Below are positions 8,790 through 17,191 of a stretch of DNA of 64,000 nt, piece by piece. The translations under genes were made by a program, and so were the position numbers. How positions within the stretch are numbered: position 1 is the first letter of the stretch; each line of letters begins with the position of its first letter. The stretch lies in assembly GCF_900109995.1 (NCBI RefSeq), contig NZ_FOCB01000006.1:1-64000 (forward strand). Direction: 5' to 3'. Source of the DNA: Pseudomonas sp. ok272. Its GTDB lineage: Bacteria > Pseudomonadota > Gammaproteobacteria > Pseudomonadales > Pseudomonadaceae. A model generated the notes under the pieces. That model was not told the DNA's origin and did no database searches. It was given only the letters and a program-made list of their open reading frames with translations.

Positions 8790-11700
8790 TTAGTCGAGCT
8801 TGGCCGCCGGGGGGTGTTGCGACGGATTGTCGGTGGTGGGCGCGGCGATGGTCCGGTTCTCGTCCTCGATCGGTACGAGCTTGTACTCGCTGCCGTGGGC
8901 GTTCTTGAGGTAGATCTCCATCTGCCGGAAAGAGATGTTGATACCGTTCTTCTTGAACTCACGGTTGATGAAGCGGTTGATCTCGTCGATCGCCGGGTTG
9001 CGGTCGCCCAGGTCGCGCACGTGAATGCGCAGCTCGTGATCCAGGGTGCTTTCACCGAAGTTCAGGAAGTACACGTGGGGCTCGGGCTCCTTGAGCACCC
9101 GCGGGTTTTCGCGGGCGGCCTTGAGCAGCAGTTCCTTGACCTGGTCCAGGTCGGAGCCATAGTCCACGCCGAGCTTGAGGGTGACCCGGGTGACGGTGTC
9201 GGTCAGTGACCAGTTGATCAGTTGCCCGGTGATGAACGTCTTGTTGGGGACAATGATGTCCTTGCGGTCGAAGTCGGTAATGGTGGTGGCGCGGATGCGG
9301 ATCTTGCTGACGGTGCCCGACAGGTTGCCAATGGTGATGGTGTCGCCGATCCGTACCGGGCGTTCGAACAGGATCATGATCCCGGAGATGAAGTTGGCGA
9401 AGATCTCCTGCATACCAAAGCCCAGGCCCACCGAGAGCGCGGCGACCAGCCATTGCAACTTGTCCCAACTGACGCCGAGGGCCGACAGCGTGGTGACAAA
9501 GCCCACGCCGGCAATCACGTAGGTGAGCAGGGTGGTGGTGGCATAGGCGCTGCCCTGCGCCAGGTCCAGCTTGGACAGCACCAGCACTTCCAAGAGGCCC
9601 GGCAGGTTGCGAGCCAGGGCCAGGGTGATGCCGATGATGATCAGCGCCCCAAGCATGTCGCCGATGCTGATGGGCACCATGCTCATGTTGACGCCGGTGC
9701 CGCTGGTGTACTCGTAGAGGGTGATGTTGTCCAGGTACGAGAACACTGTGATCAAGTCAGCCCAGACCCAGTACAGCGCGGCAATGAAGCCACCCAGCAG
9801 CGCCAGGCGGATCAGGCGCAGGGATTGTTCGTTGACCTTTTCGATGTCCAGGGTCGGCTCTTCGACGATGGTTTCACCGTCGCCGGCTTCCTTGGCCGCC
9901 TGGCGCTTGCTCAGGGCCCGCTGGTAGGCCAGGCGGCGCGCCGCGACCGCCAGGCCGCGCACGAAGGTGGCTTCGATCACCAGCCAGAACATCAGCAGGT
10001 ACAGGGTATTGATCAGGCGATCGCTGAGCTTGAGCGCGGTGTAGAAATAACCAAAGCACACGGCCACGAACAAGGCGATGGGCAGGGCCGTGAACAGCAC
10101 GCCGACGACCTTGCGAAACAACGACGTATTGTTGTGCGCCGGACTGTTGAGCAGCAGGCGGCTGAGCAGCCAGGCCATCAACGCGTAGCAGGTCAGCACC
10201 ACGCCGATGCCGAGCACGTCGTCGGCCAGTGCCGCCGGTTGCAGTTCGGCGACGGCGACGATGGCGGCCAGGGCAATGACCACCATGCCCAGGCGCCGGA
10301 TCCAGCTGCGCAGGAACTCCACTTGCGGCTTTTCCCAGCGAAAGTGCAGTTCCGCCACGCCCCCCGGTGCGAGGATCCGATAGGCGGTATAGAACACCAG
10401 CCAGGCCTGGGCGACCTGCAACAGCGCGGCACCCAGGTTGGCGTTCTGCCCCCGGGCATCGATCTGCAAGGCATAGCCGCACAAGGCCAGGGCCAGGGCC
10501 AGCGGCATGGCCAGCAACACGTTGATCAGGATCGCCTGGGGCGTGTGCCATTGGCTGTCACGCTTGAAGTGGCCGATGTCCTGGTGAACCTTGTTCAGGC
10601 GGGCGTACAGGTACTTGCGGCGCCACAGCAGGAAGCCGATCAGCAACGCCAGCGGGGTGAACAGCAGTGGGCGCTGGATCAGCCCGTCACTCAGTTCGCT
10701 GAGGCTGGAGGCCCAGGGCAAGGTGTCGACCTGTCGCTCCAGGCGCGTCGGCACCGTGCGCAACCACTCCCAGTCCAGCGGCTTGTTGCTGGGGATCCAG
10801 AACATCTGCTCGTCGAGGGTGGCCCGCAGGTTCGAGGCGGTGGTCAGCAGTTGCTTCTGGTTCAGTTGCAGGGTGATGGATTCGTTGAGCAGGGCGCTCA
10901 GCTCGCGGTTCAGGCGTTCCAGCAAGTCGGCGCGGGTGACGGCCAGTTCCAGCAGGGTCTTGCGCAGTTGCGGGGTGACCTGGTCCGGTGGCTGGGTGGC
11001 CAGCAGGTTGTCGACATAGGTCTCGGGGTTGCTGATCAGCTCGCGCTGCTGGTTGACCTCGAACTGGTACAGGCGGATGTCGGCAATCTGGTCGGCCAGG
11101 TTGCGGTCGACCCGCAGGCGCGGCAGGGCTTGCTTCTGTTTATAGAGGATCTTGGACAGCAGCAGGCTGCCCTTGAGCACGCTGATCTGCTCGTCTAGCG
11201 CGGCGTCGCTTTGGGTCACGTTGTCGAGTTGCTGCTTGGTTTGCAGGTTGAGCTGGGTCAGTTCGTTGAGGCGGTCGGTGCTCCTGAGCAGGTAGTCGGA
11301 GAGCTTCAGGTTGGCCGAACTCTCATTGGCCAGCAGGCTGCTGCCGCCGGCCTTCTGCGCTTCGATGGATTGCTGGGTCACCGTCTCCTGGGACTGGGCC
11401 AGGCGCTTCTGGTTGATCAGGGTCTGCAGGTCCTGGATCTCTTTCTCGATGCGATCCGAGCGCTCCAGCAACAGGTCGTGCTGGCTGTTGCCCAGGTCTT
11501 GCAACTGGCTGTTGCCGGCCAGTTCCTGGCGGCGCAACGGGATCAGCGCGTTGAGCGCCGCCAGTTCGGCATTGAGCAGGTCACGCTGCTCCTTGGTGAT
11601 GGTCTTGCCGCTGTCCTTGCCGGACTTGAGGATATTGTTGATCTGCAGGATGCGCGTCTGGCTGCTGGCGATCTCGGCTTGTGCGCGTTCGGGGCGCGTC

Positions 11701-12140
11701 TGGGCGGTGATGAGCAGGCTGTTGGCATCGGCCAGGGCCTTTTGCAGGTCGCTTTGCTGGGTGCTGCGCTCGGTGAGGATTTGTTCGAGCGCCGGTACGG
11801 CGAGGTTGCCATAGCGCTGTTCGATGGGGGTCGGCTTGCTGGCCTTGAGACGATCCAACTCACGTTGGTTGTCGACGTTCTGTTTGGCCGCGGTGCTCAA
11901 CTGCTGCTTGAGGTTACTCAGGCGCGTGTCGTAGTCGTCCTTGCTGGTCAACTGCGCCAGCGTCTGCTGCAACACGGTTTGCAGGGCCTTTTGATCGGCC
12001 TCGGGCAGCTTGCGTTCGGCAATCTTGTCCAGGCTCTTTTGCACCGAATCGGCAGACGGCGGTTCAGCCGCTTGCAGGGTGCCGACGGAGAGACTCAGCC
12101 CCAGCAGGGCGATGGCGAGAAATGTGCGCAGGGTTGACAT
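8790..12140 (-). CDS. mscK: MscK/KefA-type mechanosensitive channel
   Basis: An 1116-residue protein close to the length of E. coli MscK. Residues 1-25 form a signal peptide ending in LQA. A long periplasmic coiled-coil region follows (to about residue 480), rich in Q, L and D. About eleven hydrophobic segments come next, and the MscS-like pore and vestibule lie at about residues 880-1080: 'LSVGLGFGMQEIFANF', 'FERPVRIGDTITIGNLSG' and 'ATTITDFDRKDIIVPNKTFI'. Such channels open under membrane tension and release solutes after hypo-osmotic shock. The start is the ATG at 12140. The tail is acidic and proline-rich. The K+ regulation described for E. coli MscK cannot be judged here. Confidence 0.88.
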   Translation of the reverse strand: MSTLRTFLAIALLGLSLSVGTLQAAEPPSADSVQKSLDKIAERKLPEADQKALQTVLQQTLAQLTSKDDYDTRLSNLKQQLSTAAKQNVDNQRELDRLKASKPTPIEQRYGNLAVPALEQILTERSTQQSDLQKALADANSLLITAQTRPERAQAEIASSQTRILQINNILKSGKDSGKTITKEQRDLLNAELAALNALIPLRRQELAGNSQLQDLGNSQHDLLLERSDRIEKEIQDLQTLINQKRLAQSQETVTQQSIEAQKAGGSSLLANESSANLKLSDYLLRSTDRLNELTQLNLQTKQQLDNVTQSDAALDEQISVLKGSLLLSKILYKQKQALPRLRVDRNLADQIADIRLYQFEVNQQRELISNPETYVDNLLATQPPDQVTPQLRKTLLELAVTRADLLERLNRELSALLNESITLQLNQKQLLTTASNLRATLDEQMFWIPSNKPLDWEWLRTVPTRLERQVDTLPWASSLSELSDGLIQRPLLFTPLALLIGFLLWRRKYLYARLNKVHQDIGHFKRDSQWHTPQAILINVLLAMPLALALALCGYALQIDARGQNANLGAALLQVAQAWLVFYTAYRILAPGGVAELHFRWEKPQVEFLRSWIRRLGMVVIALAAIVAVAELQPAALADDVLGIGVVLTCYALMAWLLSRLLLNSPAHNNTSLFRKVVGVLFTALPIALFVAVCFGYFYTALKLSDRLINTLYLLMFWLVIEATFVRGLAVAARRLAYQRALSKRQAAKEAGDGETIVEEPTLDIEKVNEQSLRLIRLALLGGFIAALYWVWADLITVFSYLDNITLYEYTSGTGVNMSMVPISIGDMLGALIIIGITLALARNLPGLLEVLVLSKLDLAQGSAYATTTLLTYVIAGVGFVTTLSALGVSWDKLQWLVAALSVGLGFGMQEIFANFISGIMILFERPVRIGDTITIGNLSGTVSKIRIRATTITDFDRKDIIVPNKTFITGQLINWSLTDTVTRVTLKLGVDYGSDLDQVKELLLKAARENPRVLKEPEPHVYFLNFGESTLDHELRIHVRDLGDRNPAIDEINRFINREFKKNGINISFRQMEIYLKNAHGSEYKLVPIEDENRTIAAPTTDNPSQHPPAAKLD

Positions 12141-12174
12141 AGAGTCCAATCGAGAACGTAGCGAAAAAAACAGT

Positions 12175-13917
12175 TTAGAGGAACAACCCGGGACCCGGGC
12201 GACTTCCTTCGGGGAATCTGACGCCCACTTTGGCGATCTTGTTCCCGTCCATCACCGCCACGGTCCAAATGGTGTTGTTCCATTCCACCTGGTCGCCCAC
12301 GATTGGCGCACCGCCGACCTTCTGGGTAATGAAACGCCCGAGTGGCATGTCCGGGTCGACCCCTTCGAGCTGCAGCCCATACAGCGCCGAAACCGCGCCC
12401 AACTGGGCGTCGCCTTCGAGCACGAAGTCGCCGAAGAAGCGCAGGTCCAGGCCGCGTTGCGGTGCCTGGCTGAAGAGCTTGCCCAGCGCCGGCAGGTTGT
12501 GTTCATGGCCAATGACGCAGAGCAAATCATCGACCTCCAGCACCGTACTGCCCGACGGATGGAGCAGTTGCTGACCGCGAAACAGGGCCGCGATGCGAGT
12601 GCCCTCGGGCATTTTCAGCTCACGAAGGGCCGCGCCGATGCACCACTTTTCCGCACCCAGGCGGTAGACGAACAGCTCCCATTCACTGGTGGCGTGCACT
12701 TCCAGGGCCGCGCGGGAGATGGGGGCGGGCTCCGGCGGGACGGTCACCTTCAACAGCCTGGCAACCCACGGCAGGCTCGTGCCCTGCACCAGCAGCGACA
12801 CCAGCACGATGAAGAACGCCAGGTTGAAGAACAGTTGGGCGTTCGGCAGCCCGGCCATCAGCGGGAACACCGCCAGGATGATCGGTACCGCACCGCGCAA
12901 GCCCACCCAGGAAATGAACGCCTTTTCCCGCCCATGAAACGCCTTGAACGGCAGCAGGGCGACGATCACCGACAGCGGGCGGGCGAACAGGATCATCCAC
13001 AGCGCCAGGCCCAGTGCCGGCAGCGCGATGGGCAGCAAGTCATGGGGCGTGACCAGGAGGCCCAGCACCAGGAACATGCCAATCTGCGCCAGCCAGGCCA
13101 TGCCGTCGAGCATATGCAGGATGCCGTGGCGGCTGCGCACCGGGCGGTTGCCGATTACCAGGCCGCACAAGTACACCGCCAGGAAGCCGCTGCCGTGCAG
13201 GGCGTTGGTCAGGGCGAACACCAGCAGGCCGCCGGCGATCACCAGGATCGGGTACAGGCCGGTGGCCAGGTTGATCCGATTGACCATCTGCAGCATCAGC
13301 CAGCCACCGCCCAGGCCGATCAGGCCGCCGATGCCAAATTCGCGCACCAAGTGCCCGAGCAGGCTCCAGTGCAGGCCGGTCTGGCCGCTGGCAAGCATGT
13401 CGATCAGGGTCACGGTGAGAAACACCGCCATCGGGTCGTTGCTGCCCGATTCGATCTCCAGGCTGGCGGTGACCCGTTCGTTCAGGCCCTTGCCGCCCAG
13501 CAGCGAAAACACCGCGGCCGCGTCGGTCGAGCCGACAATGGCGCCAATCAGCAGGCCCTGCATCAGGTTCAGGTTGAACAGCCAGGCGGCTGCCATGCCG
13601 GTCAGCCCGGTGGTGATCAGCACCCCGACCGTGGCCAGGGACAGCGCCGGCCAGAGCGCCACGCGAAAGCTTGAGACCCGCGTGCGCAAGCCGCCGTCGA
13701 GCAGGATCACGGCCAGGGCCAGGTTGCCGACCAGATAGGCCGTGGGGTAATTATCGAAAATGATGCCGCCGCCATCGACGCCGGCAGCCATGCCCACGGC
13801 CAGGATGATCACCAGGATCGGGATGCCCAGGCGGGACGACAGTGAGCTCACCAGAATGCTCGCACCTACCAGCAACGCGCCGATCAAGAACAGGCTGTTG
13901 ATGGTCGTTGCATTCAA
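12175..13917 (-). CDS. nhaP2: K+/H+ antiporter NhaP2 (CvrA)
   Basis: A 580-residue CPA1 antiporter that exports K+ in exchange for protons. Residues 1-400 hold about 12 membrane segments, including '[13 protein letters not shown]' and '[14 protein letters not shown]' (the paired-acid ion site, S-N-D). The C-terminal ~180 residues form a cytoplasmic TrkA-C domain ('[19 protein letters not shown]', '[15 protein letters not shown]') and a CorC-like end. The start is TTG 13917 (then [17 protein letters not shown]), with CCGGAG upstream; this gives exactly the usual family length. The open frame extends 68 codons further upstream without a homologous sequence. It is leftward, just upstream of mscK with a 34-bp gap, so the two osmotic-balance genes could be co-transcribed. 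Confidence 0.9.
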   Translation of the reverse strand: MNATTINSLFLIGALLVGASILVSSLSSRLGIPILVIILAVGMAAGVDGGGIIFDNYPTAYLVGNLALAVILLDGGLRTRVSSFRVALWPALSLATVGVLITTGLTGMAAAWLFNLNLMQGLLIGAIVGSTDAAAVFSLLGGKGLNERVTASLEIESGSNDPMAVFLTVTLIDMLASGQTGLHWSLLGHLVREFGIGGLIGLGGGWLMLQMVNRINLATGLYPILVIAGGLLVFALTNALHGSGFLAVYLCGLVIGNRPVRSRHGILHMLDGMAWLAQIGMFLVLGLLVTPHDLLPIALPALGLALWMILFARPLSVIVALLPFKAFHGREKAFISWVGLRGAVPIILAVFPLMAGLPNAQLFFNLAFFIVLVSLLVQGTSLPWVARLLKVTVPPEPAPISRAALEVHATSEWELFVYRLGAEKWCIGAALRELKMPEGTRIAALFRGQQLLHPSGSTVLEVDDLLCVIGHEHNLPALGKLFSQAPQRGLDLRFFGDFVLEGDAQLGAVSALYGLQLEGVDPDMPLGRFITQKVGGAPIVGDQVEWNNTIWTVAVMDGNKIAKVGVRFPEGSRPGPGLFL

Positions 13918-14045
13918 AGGCCGTACTCCGGGAAGCTGAAAAAAAGCGGGCGCGAACTGAGCATGCAGCCCGCGTGCCGGCGATTCTAACCTGTTGAATT
14001 GTGATGCTGTCAAAAAAGCTGTGGGCGCTGCAACGCAGGCCTTAA

Positions 14046-14130
14046 GTGGGCGCGGGCGTGCTCGCGAATGCAGTCGATCAGTCGCCCGATACGTTGACGG
14101 ACACAGCGATTTCGCGAGCACGTCCGCCCC
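14046..14130. repeat. Degenerate REP pair
   Basis: Left arm GTGGGCGCGGGCGTGCTCGC (14046 on), right arm CGCGAGCACGTCCGCCCC (ending 14130): two inverted REP units, more mutated than the others in the window. They lie in the gap of 445 bases between the divergent nhaP2 and the coiled-coil gene. The rest of that gap shows no gene. Confidence 0.75.
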
Positions 14131-14362
14131 TTCATGGTTACAGGCTGTATCGACACACCCTCGTGTCGTTTACCTCTATAGGTGCAGGTCGTTATCCAGT
14201 GACTGACGAACTGCCTGGAACCAGATGGCGCATTCACAGTCTTTAACACTCGCAAGCAAGGTCGCCGCCAGGTAAATCAAGGCTTTACGCCGTAATAACC
14301 CTGGCGCCTGTGGTGACTTTTCTTTATCGTACGCGCCCTTTGAAAATGCCCGGAAAATCAAA

Positions 14363-14593
14363 ATGTTGGAAGCATCCCTAAGCCAATTGGAACAACTGGT
14401 CAGTGACCTGGTGCAACAGAACCAGGAACTGCTCGGCACTAACGCCAGCCTGAGCGCCGAACTGGCACTGGCCAAGGACGAAAACGAAAGCCTGCAACTG
14501 AGCCTGATGGAACAGGAAGAAAAGCAGGGCGCCGCCGCCGCCCGCATTCAAGCCCTGGTTGAGCGTGTGAGCGCCGGTCCTGTGAGCGCATGA
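14363..14593 (+). CDS. Small coiled-coil protein, ZapB-like
   Basis: A 76-residue, almost entirely helical protein (MLEASLSQLEQLVSDLVQQN, then a heptad-rich region with leucines and Q/E/N) with no membrane segment. GGAAAA lies seven bases before ATG 14363. Its stop overlaps the start of a zapA-like gene by ATGA, indicating translational coupling. Short coiled coils encoded beside zapA are usually divisome partners (ZapB-type or TIGR02449-like). The role here is inferred from form and neighbour; it is not the gene that precedes the canonical zapA-ssrS locus in pseudomonads, since neither ssrS nor the usual neighbours are present. Confidence 0.65.
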   Translation: MLEASLSQLEQLVSDLVQQNQELLGTNASLSAELALAKDENESLQLSLMEQEEKQGAAAARIQALVERVSAGPVSA

Positions 14594-14892
14594 GACAAGG
14601 TGCCGACGGAGTGAAAGTCGTCTCCATCATGGGTGAGGACTACTCGATCAAGGCGCCGGCCGGGGAAGAGCAGACCCTGCTGGACGCCGCGTTGATGTTG
14701 AAAGCGGTCTTGGCCGACACCAAGAAGAAATACCCGACGCTGATCGGCGACAAGCTGCTGGTGCTGGCCGCCATGAACTTGTGTTCGCAGCAGTTGGACA
14801 TGCAAAAGCGCCACCAGCGCGAACTCGACCGTTACCAAGAGCAAGTCAGCGCCACGGTTGAAGTGATCGCCAAGACCATCAAGCCGCTCTGA
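14590..14892 (+). CDS. ZapA-like cell-division protein (divergent paralogue)
   Basis: A 100-residue protein with the ZapA layout: an N-terminal beta region 'VVSIMGEDYSIKAPAGEEQTLL', a middle helix ending 'LLVLAAMNLCSQQL' (the family's conserved 'aaLN' region) and a long C-terminal coiled coil. ZapA bundles FtsZ filaments at the division ring. It starts at ATG 14590 in the stop codon of the preceding coiled-coil gene. The sequence differs clearly from what is expected of the main Pseudomonas ZapA, and the 6S RNA gene that normally follows zapA is absent. This is therefore probably a second, accessory copy with its own ZapB-like partner. Confidence 0.7.
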   Translation: MRQGADGVKVVSIMGEDYSIKAPAGEEQTLLDAALMLKAVLADTKKKYPTLIGDKLLVLAAMNLCSQQLDMQKRHQRELDRYQEQVSATVEVIAKTIKPL

Positions 14893-14923
14893 GTCAACTG
14901 AATACAACCAAAGAGTAAATTGT

Positions 14924-14944
14924 CGATTGTTTTGCATACAATCG
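14924..14944. promoter_or_regulatory. Operator-like palindrome CGATTGT-N7-ACAATCG
   Basis: A perfect 7-bp inverted repeat, CGATTGT at 14924-14930 and ACAATCG at 14938-14944, with a 7-base spacer (TTTGCAT). It is 48 bp before the ATG of a decayed membrane-protein fragment. The form is that of a dimeric-repressor site; the regulator is unknown. Confidence 0.4.
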
Positions 14945-14991
14945 GCACGGCTGTTGCTGTGTTTCGGCCTCTTACTCTTTTGGGGTGCTCC

Positions 14992-15097
14992 ATGCAGTTC
15001 TGGCGACGCAGTATGCAATGACACGTGATCCTGAGTATGGGCACCGCCCTGCTGGTCAGCATCCTGATGGTGGTTGGCGGGTTCAAGTTGAGCGATG
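14992..15097 (+). pseudogene. N-terminal remnant of a membrane sensor, chemoreceptor-like
   Basis: Reading from ATG 14992 gives MQFWRRSMQ, an in-frame stop TGA at 15019-15021, then HVILSMGTALLVSILMVVGG. This looks like the cytoplasmic start and first membrane helix of Pseudomonas methyl-accepting chemotaxis proteins, with a tryptophan codon changed to TGA. Similarity stops near 15090, and the fragment runs into a REP-like hairpin (TTCGCCGGC at 15100, GCCGGCGAA at 15111) just before the acyl-CoA dehydrogenase stop. Only about 35 codons survive. The parent family is inferred from recalled N-terminal sequences. Confidence 0.5.
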
Positions 15098-15148
15098 CCT
15101 TCGCCGGCTTGCCGGCGAAAGGTATTCAGCAACGCTGCGACTGTGTGA

Positions 15149-16951
15149 TCAGAACCACTCATCCCGCATCGTCAAACACACATCATCCCGCGCCTCAAGA
15201 ATCGCCAGTTCGTGGTGGCACGCCGGTACTTCCCAGGTCAGGAAGTAGCGCGCGGCTTGCAGCTTGCCCTTATAGAAGTCGACATCCGCCGCATTGCCCT
15301 TGGCCAACCCTTCCTCAGCGCGAATCGCCTGCTCCAGCCAGCGCCAGCCGATCACCGTGTGCCCGAATGCCTTCAGGTACAGGGCCGAATTGGCGAGGCT
15401 CTGGCTGACCTTGCCCTGGGCCAGGTCCGTCAGCAGGCCAATGGTCACCGCTTGCAGGCGCGCCACCAGCGTCTCCAGTGGTTCGCGCAGCGGCGTCAAT
15501 GAATCAAAGGCCTGGGCCCGTGCGCCGGTCGTGGCAATCAGGCGGATCAACTGCTTGAGCCCGGCACCGCCGTTCTGCGCCAGCTTGCGCCCCAGCAGGT
15601 CCAGCGACTGAATGCCGTGGGTGCCTTCGTGGATCGGGTTCAAGCGGTTGTCGCGGTAGTACTGCTCCACCGGGTACTCGCGGGTGTAGCCGTGGCCGCC
15701 GAGGATCTGGATCGCCAGTTCGTTGGCTTTCAGGCAGAACTCCGAGGGCCAGGATTTGACGATGGGGGTCAGCAAGTCCAGCAACTCATGGGCCTGCTGG
15801 CGTTCGGCTGGGGTGTCCAGGGTGGTGGTGTCATCGAACAGCCGCGCCGCATACAAACCCAGGTCAAACGCGCCTTCGACGTAGGCTTTCTGGGTCAGCA
15901 GCATGCGCTTGACGTCAGCGTGCTGGATGATCGCCACCGGCGCGGTGTTGGGCTCCTTGTTGTCCGGCAGGCGACCCTGCGGGCGCTCGCGCGCGTACTG
16001 CAGCGAGTACAGGTAACCCGCGTAGCCGAGCATCACCGCGCCCATGCCGACGCCAATCCGCGCCTCGTTCATCATCTGGAACATGCAGCTCAAGCCCTGG
16101 TGCGGCTTGCCCACCAGGTAGCCGACACACGCCCCGTTATCGCCGAAGTTCAGCGCCGTTGACGTGGTGCCGCGCCAGCCCATCTTGTGGAATAACCCGG
16201 CCAGCAGCACGTCGTTACGCGGGCCCAGGCTGCCATCATCGTTGACCAGGAACTTGGGCACGATAAACAGCGAAATACCCTTCACCCCGGCCGGTGCGTC
16301 CGGCAGCTTGGCCAGCACCATGTGCACGATGTTCTCCGCCAGCGGGTGATCGCCACCGGAGATGAAGATCTTGTTGCCCTTGAGGCGATAGCTGCCGTCG
16401 GCGGCCGGTTCGGCGCGGGTGCGGATGTCTGACAGCGACGAGCCCGCGTGGGGTTCGGTCAAGGCCATGGTGCCAAAGAAGCGGCCGTCGATCATCGGTT
16501 GCAGGAACAGGCGCTTGTGCTCATCGCTGCCGAAGTTTTCGATCAGGTTGGCCGCGCCCATGGTCAGGAACGGGTACGCCGTGGTCGCCGCGTTGGCCGC
16601 CTGGAAGTGCGCGAAGCAGGCTTGCGACAGCAAGGTTGGAAGCTGCATGCCACCGGCTTCGAAGCTGCGCGCGGCATTGAGAAAGCCGGCGTCGAGGAAC
16701 GCATCCACTGCCGGTTTGACTTCCGGGATCAGGATCGCCTGGCCCTCTTCGTAGCGCGGCTCGTGCTCGTCACCCTTGCGGTTGTGCGGGGCGAAGAACT
16801 TCTCGGCGATGCTGCGTGCGGTGCCAATGGCGGCGTCAAACGTTTCGCGGTTGTGCTCGGCGAATCGCGCGCGCTGGGTCAGGCCCTCGGCATCGAGGAC
16901 TTCATACAGCTCGAAAGCCAGATTGCGGGAACTGAGCAGCGTCTCGGACAT
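15149..16951 (-). CDS. Acyl-CoA dehydrogenase, long form
   Basis: A 600-residue flavoprotein of the acyl-CoA dehydrogenase superfamily, in the longer subgroup that includes DmdC-like and FadE-type enzymes. Visible: 'TMALTEPHAGSSLSDI' and 'LKGNKIFISGGDHPL' (FAD and substrate loops), 'MNEARIGVGMGAVMLGYAGY' (C-terminal helical bundle) and 'EFCLKANELAIQILGGHGYT', followed by the 'YRDNRLNPIHEGTHGIQ' block that holds the region of the catalytic glutamate. The ~100-residue C-terminal extension is typical. It catalyses the first, FAD-dependent dehydrogenation of an acyl-CoA, but the chain type is not evident. It is monocistronic, and its 3' end abuts the receptor relic. Confidence 0.9.
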   Translation of the reverse strand: MSETLLSSRNLAFELYEVLDAEGLTQRARFAEHNRETFDAAIGTARSIAEKFFAPHNRKGDEHEPRYEEGQAILIPEVKPAVDAFLDAGFLNAARSFEAGGMQLPTLLSQACFAHFQAANAATTAYPFLTMGAANLIENFGSDEHKRLFLQPMIDGRFFGTMALTEPHAGSSLSDIRTRAEPAADGSYRLKGNKIFISGGDHPLAENIVHMVLAKLPDAPAGVKGISLFIVPKFLVNDDGSLGPRNDVLLAGLFHKMGWRGTTSTALNFGDNGACVGYLVGKPHQGLSCMFQMMNEARIGVGMGAVMLGYAGYLYSLQYARERPQGRLPDNKEPNTAPVAIIQHADVKRMLLTQKAYVEGAFDLGLYAARLFDDTTTLDTPAERQQAHELLDLLTPIVKSWPSEFCLKANELAIQILGGHGYTREYPVEQYYRDNRLNPIHEGTHGIQSLDLLGRKLAQNGGAGLKQLIRLIATTGARAQAFDSLTPLREPLETLVARLQAVTIGLLTDLAQGKVSQSLANSALYLKAFGHTVIGWRWLEQAIRAEEGLAKGNAADVDFYKGKLQAARYFLTWEVPACHHELAILEARDDVCLTMRDEWF

Positions 16952-17055
16952 GGCGGCCTACCTTGTTGGGAATGGGCCGAGTCTAGAGCTGGGGAGGGTG
17001 GGGTGAACAGTAAGATTGATGGGCGTGATGGTGGTGTGCTGGCAGCGCTAATCAA

Positions 17056-17147
17056 CTGTGGGAGCGGGCTTGTTCGCGAAAGCGGTGTACCAGTCAGCAT
17101 GAGCCTCGACTGACAGATTGCATTCGCGAGCAAGCCCGCTCCCACAG
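17056..17147. repeat. REP pair (BIME)
   Basis: Inverted REP units: CTGTGGGAGCGGGCTTGTTC from 17056 and its partner, GAGCAAGCCCGCTCCCACAG ending at 17147, around a variable centre. It lies between the leftward acyl-CoA dehydrogenase start and the putA stop. Confidence 0.9.
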
Positions 17148-17191
17148 ATTGTGTGCAAGCCGGGAGCCCATTGCAGGCTCCCGGCCAGGGT

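Noticed and set aside
9222..11198. Long open frame (658 codons) on the + strand opposite mscK
   Set aside because: It is the complement of a well-supported channel gene; composition is the Gln/Ala/His-rich shadow typical of high-GC antisense frames, with no motif.
14893..14990. 6S RNA gene after the zapA-like gene
   Set aside because: The space before the next feature is under 100 bp and lacks the long bubble-and-stem symmetry of ssrS.
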